Below, piece after piece: positions 60,201-64,000 of a stretch of DNA of 64,000 nt. How positions within the stretch are numbered: the first letter of the stretch is position 1; the number at the start of each line of letters is the position of its first letter. The DNA is from Sialis fuliginosa (Eukaryota; Arthropoda; Insecta; Megaloptera; Sialidae): assembly GCA_961205875.1 (NCBI GenBank), contig OY540815.1:19901638-19965637 (forward strand), written 5' to 3'. Both the position numbers and the translations under genes were made by a program. Under the pieces are notes generated by a model. The model was given only the letters and a program-made list of their open reading frames with translations, was not told where the DNA came from and did no database searches.

Positions 60201-60346
60201 CCACATATTCAAAGAATTTTTTTAAGTTCGTGTAAATATCCCTCCTGACCCAAAAATAACCAAAAAATATTTTTAACAGTAATTATACATCGTATTTAAA
60301 AAAATTGTATATATGGAAATAGATCTGCCATAAACATATAAATAAA

Positions 60347-60665
60347 CTAGCTGACACGGCAAGCGTTCTTCTGCCCAAAAATAATTTGTTTAAAAATCAG
60401 ACTATAAATACATATTTTCGTAAATATCTCGAATCCAGCTCCCCCTACCGGATCCATTTTTTGAAAATATTTCTTTCCACGTAACTAACATATATTTTGA
60501 ATATCAGTCAAATCGGATCATAAAGAAACACTTTCATAATTATCTCGAAAAAAAGAAAAAACTTATCGGAGCTGCAAACGAACATATGGCATGAATATGG
60601 CTTCGATACGTCCAGTGGTTTAGGCTTGATGTGATCACATACATACGCACCAACGTTTTTATATA
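60347..60665 (+). repeat. Dispersed repeat family H, copy 2 (longer)
   Basis: 'ctagctgacacggcaagcgt' then tcttctgccc, 'aaaaatcagactataaatac', 'attttcgtaaatatctcgaa', 'cggcatgaatatgg'-like block, 'cttcgatacgtccagtggtt', then 'catacatacgcaccaacgtt' and ttatatattaagat. Same orientation as 38,392. A 75-codon minus frame across it is a shadow. Confidence 0.7.
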
Positions 60666-61767
60666 TTAAGATAAATAGATATCGCGTTAAATAAGGCAAA
60701 AATAAAATCAGAAGACAATTATTATTCAAAATCACTCCCCAGAGTAGAATTTTACATTCCTTTGTTCACTTAGGTACTAACAATTCTGCATTTTATGTAT
60801 TTTTCTGTATGACTTAATTGCGTTGGCTTCTGAAATATTCTGTATTGATTATATGTAAATGTATTTTTAACCACATGCGCTGATGTTAATAGATAATGTT
60901 TCATCAAAAGCTCTTTTCTTGTACATTAACTTTAATGTCGTGTTTAGATATAAGATAATTTTTTCAGATAAAATCGATCAACATAAACACGATATTTTTT
61001 TTATAGTTTTTACTGGGAAGTGCACATATGCACTGAAATTAAGTAACACTTAAATTTTCTTTAAACTGAATATTTAAATTTATATGTATAACTACTAAAG
61101 TCGACCGATTAAATTGCGTTCTATTCAGTAATTAACTGGACGAATTTTTGTTTCAGTTCAGTGTGCAATAACGATTCTTAATTTTTATTCTTAATAATTA
61201 TTAAAGGTAATATTCTGTTCTAAAATTCATACACAGGATGTTTCGTAAACATACCGACAAACATTCAGGAGTCAAAGACATTAAAACAATCTCTTTTTGT
61301 CATGTATATTCTATAAATATATTTGTTGTTTGACTATTCTTTACCCTGTCATACCGTTCTTCTTTGGTGGGATGGATAATAATATATCCTATACAATTGC
61401 AGATTATGACTTTTTTTAAATTCTTCATTCTTAGTTATAGCTTTGCCTCATATTTACTCATTAATTCAGTAGCTTACTTGTCTACTTCAAACACAAGATA
61501 TTCTGTTAATACACGTACAAACATACATACATACATATAAATGTTCAACTAACATTATTCATATCATGCTACTACCATAGTCGTCATGAATGTTTCAATT
61601 ACAAAACCGACAAGTAGGCCATGGTAGATATGCAGTACTAATTTGGCATTGATATGGGTTTATATGTATGAATGTACTCACATGTGTACTAAATTGATAT
61701 TTATGAATATGTGTCATATATCTATTGTTCATTCCTAATGTTTTTTTAATAAAATGTAAGTCTTAAT
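60666..61767. other. Non-coding, AT-rich
   Basis: Nothing recognised beyond a short (ATAC)n run at 61,520-61,535. Confidence 0.4.
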
Positions 61768-62215
61768 CCCTTTAACAGCATGGTTTACTGTTTTTTTGGG
61801 ATTGATATGCTTCTTTTTTATAATTTTCAAATTAGTTTTTTTTAAATTATAGTCTTTTATTTTGTTTATGTTTTTTCTCCAGTATTGGACACCTAGTGAT
61901 GGACACAAACTAGTACTAGGGTACAAAAGTTATAAAATAAAGAATCGTAAAATTTAAAACAATGTAAAGCAGATTCTATGATAATAAAATAATTAATAAA
62001 TAGATTACACTAATAATTAGTTTTAATGTCCACCATTTTGACATCCACTGGCCGATTATCATCAAATTAGGCTGTTTTATAGATAAGTGTCTATAGATTA
62101 TGATTCAATAATGGCAGTAATCAAATATCAATAAATATTTCTAATTTAGTACCTACATTCAATTAAACAAGAATTCAACACTGGAGTATGATCCAAGACT
62201 GGTGCCAGTACCTTA
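61768..62215 (-). mobile_element. MITE family A, copy 4 (inverted)
   Basis: On the minus strand it starts TAAGGTACTGGCACCAGTCT, continues as copy 3 does ('aaatatttattgatatttga', 'tcggccagtggatgtcaaaa', 'tggtggacatt', 'tgtccatcac', 'atactggagaaaaaacataa') and fades at 'aacagtaaaccatgct' (61,772-61,787). The far terminus is lost. Confidence 0.82.
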
Positions 62216-62790
62216 TTTATATAAGTAATTCGTCATCGGTGGGACATTTGGTGTCCAAAAATGATTTTTTACTTAATAAATATAAATGAAGAAAAGTTTT
62301 AAAAATTTTTATTTCCGGTTAAATGTTAATTATTTATGCAAATTAATAAACAAACTGTTTACTAATAAATCTGAAAATTAAATTTTGTCTGATATGTAGA
62401 TAAAATACACTTATGTGACCTTATATTATTAACTTGCCGGTAGGTTACTTTTATCAGTTAAAATAATACATCGAAATTCGATTGTGTTGCTTGTGGCTGG
62501 CCTCAAGCAACAGATCTAATCAGGATTACATTGTTGCATTATTCATGGATCAATCCTCAACTATGATGCTACAATGTTGCCTCAGTTTGTATAATATACC
62601 TATGGTTCGTTTATGTTAATATTTATTATTATATTAATATTCTAGTATACAAGGTTTTGAAACGATCTAAAAATTCATTATTACGAAATATATCTCAAAT
62701 TAGAGCTAAATAAATTACTTTCTTATACATACCCAAGGACGTATTGTAATCACAAACTTTTATGGCGACAAAACGAATTCGTTTTAATTT
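62216..62790. other. Non-coding
   Basis: 62,490-62,590 is less AT-rich, with 'ctacaatgttgcctcag' echoing 'gattacattgttgcat', but nothing identifiable. Confidence 0.35.
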
Positions 62791-63072
62791 TTTTAATTTG
62801 TTTGTCTTTATTGTGATATTAAACTAAAAATAAATATGCAATATTGATTTCATATTTTGTTTGTCAAGATAATTTGCAAGAAAATCTATTTTTTATGTAC
62901 TTTAATAACAAATATGTATTTTTTTAAATATATTTAATTTGCTTTAATTTGTTTGTTTTTATTGTGTTCTTAACTAAAAATAAACATGTAATATTGATAT
63001 TATATTTTGTTTGTCAAGATAATTTTGCAAGAAAATATCTTTCATGTATTTTAGTACAAAGATGTATTTTTA
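62791..63072 (+). repeat. Tandem duplication, two units of about 135-150 bp
   Basis: Both units contain 'tttaatttgtttgt', 'aactaaaaataaa', atgcaatattgat or atgtaatattgat, 'atattttgtttgtcaagata', 'ttgcaagaaaat', atgta and tatgtattttt. The offset is about 151 bp and the copies differ at scattered positions plus small indels. Non-coding. Confidence 0.85.
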
Positions 63073-63084
63073 TTACTTTATTAT

Positions 63085-63405
63085 TAGTATAGGAACCAGC
63101 TGTGAAGTACCCACTCAGACAAAGCTTGGACGATGCGTCCAGTCTGCCAGCTTATAGGGGCTTAATAGATAGAGCCCCTGAAAATACGCAAACAAATTAT
63201 GCCGTATATCCAAAACATCTTTAATTAGGATCTACTTTAAATAACCATCACTTCTAAGAAGTTGTAACGCGAATTTTTTTCGGGGGCCTTATCTATTAAA
63301 CCCGTACAAGCTGGTGTACCGGCTTAGCTTTGTCTTAGTGGGTACTTCAAAGCAACCACAACGGCAGACAGTTGTAAAGTGAAAATACAGCTGGCTCCTC
63401 TACTA
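63085..63405. mobile_element. MITE with AGGANCCAGCTG ends (family I)
   Basis: Left: tagtataggaaccagctg, gaagtacccactcagacaaa, 'ccagcttataggggcttaat', agat. Right, mirrored: 'ttatctattaaacccgtaca', 'agctttgtcttagtgggtac', ttc and cagctggctcctctacta. The right arm has about 40 bp not present in the left between its GAAGTACCC block and its end. About 320 bp, GC-richer than surroundings, non-coding. Confidence 0.8.
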
Positions 63406-64000
63406 TATGTATATAAAACAATTAATCGATACAAGTGGATTAAAACCAAAAACAAAGGATTTTATTTGTTTTGTTTAAAACATTCAAACAAATAAAAATT
63501 GTTTTTTGTCTTTTCCCAAAAATTATTATTAACCACCAATTTTATCGACGTCAACAGTACTTTATTTTTATTCATTGCACCTTTTGTAAGATTAAATCAT
63601 ATAAATATATTTACAAAGAATCAAATTTTAAGTTAACCACTCTATCAAAGTATAGTAAATTTAAATATCTATAAGTACTCACTTGTTCAAGTTCGAAAAT
63701 CGGTTCTCTTCAACTGGAGTACATAATATTTATATGAATATCTATTTAAAATATACAGTATGTGCATAGTATATAACTTGTTAATATACATATATTATAA
63801 TATGATGTGAAAGCATTCTTCCCATGCTTTAGTAAATGTAATAGGATATAAAAAACGTGGAAATGTTTTATAACCATTAAATCATAAACCTAATGTCTTT
63901 GACTTTCAGCAAGCAGTTGTAAATTTTCTTTTATGTTCCAGAATTTAACAGGATTCCATGCAAAGAATATCTTATGTTAAAGATGGTACTTTTACGAGAA
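63406..64000. other. Non-coding, AT-rich to window end
   Basis: A 67-codon plus frame at 63,471 is low complexity (Ile, Lys, Tyr, Phe) and unsupported. The expected TM1-TM2 exon of the GPCR is not seen here either. Confidence 0.4.

Overview
This is a eukaryotic, AT-rich and intron/intergenic-dominated window, most likely from an insect genome and probably Lepidoptera. That assignment is an inference. It rests on spliced genes with GT-AG introns and no operons, on an insect-style class A GPCR, and on repeat tails of the kind 'acggaaccctatca...gcccaacacg...ttggc' (around 52,280 and 27,865), which I associate with moth and butterfly genomes. Real coding sequence is only about 2-3% of the window.

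Two gene models are well supported. (1) A class A GPCR on the minus strand. Four exons lie at 48,115-47,863, 42,724-42,503, 41,657-41,432 and 40,508-40,284, and they join with consistent phases (2, 2, 0) into about 307 residues. These cover TM3 to TM7, helix 8 and a Cys-Cys-Cys tail, followed by an AATAAA at 40,132-40,127. The TM1-TM2 exon(s) were not found; they probably lie beyond the right edge. The receptor has N-H-Y where most relatives have D-R-Y. (2) A single-exon 309-residue coiled-coil protein on the plus strand (36,737-37,666), with an AATAAA 37 bp downstream of its stop, convergent with the GPCR.

Weaker coding signals are two GC/CpG-rich islands on the minus strand, at about 11.53-11.64 kb (ATG, seven codons, then a GTAAGT donor) and 16.05-16.55 kb. 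They look like promoter/first-exon sequence of one or two genes running leftward out of the window. There is also a possible terminal exon at 24,591-24,766 (+).

The rest is transposon-derived. Several families occur as two or more copies: a TA-flanked MITE with ends AGGTACTGG (four copies); hAT-type MITEs with TAGAGATTGG ends, one with a perfect 8-bp target duplication; a roughly 1-kb element with a CAGTGGCG end that carries a near-perfect palindrome of about 750 bp (two copies in opposite orientation); a cluster of elements containing (CTGT)n tracts (11.7-17.2 kb); a 300-bp AATTACTCCA-ended MITE (two copies); and many foldback elements with arms of 25-150 bp. The most unusual small element is at 52.78-52.97 kb: a tRNA-like core with A- and B-box motifs enclosed by inverted repeats of about 50 bp. 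I saw no CRISPR, rRNA, intact transposase or intact retrotransposon ORF. Coordinates of repeats are approximate to about 5-20 bp unless an exact end is stated.
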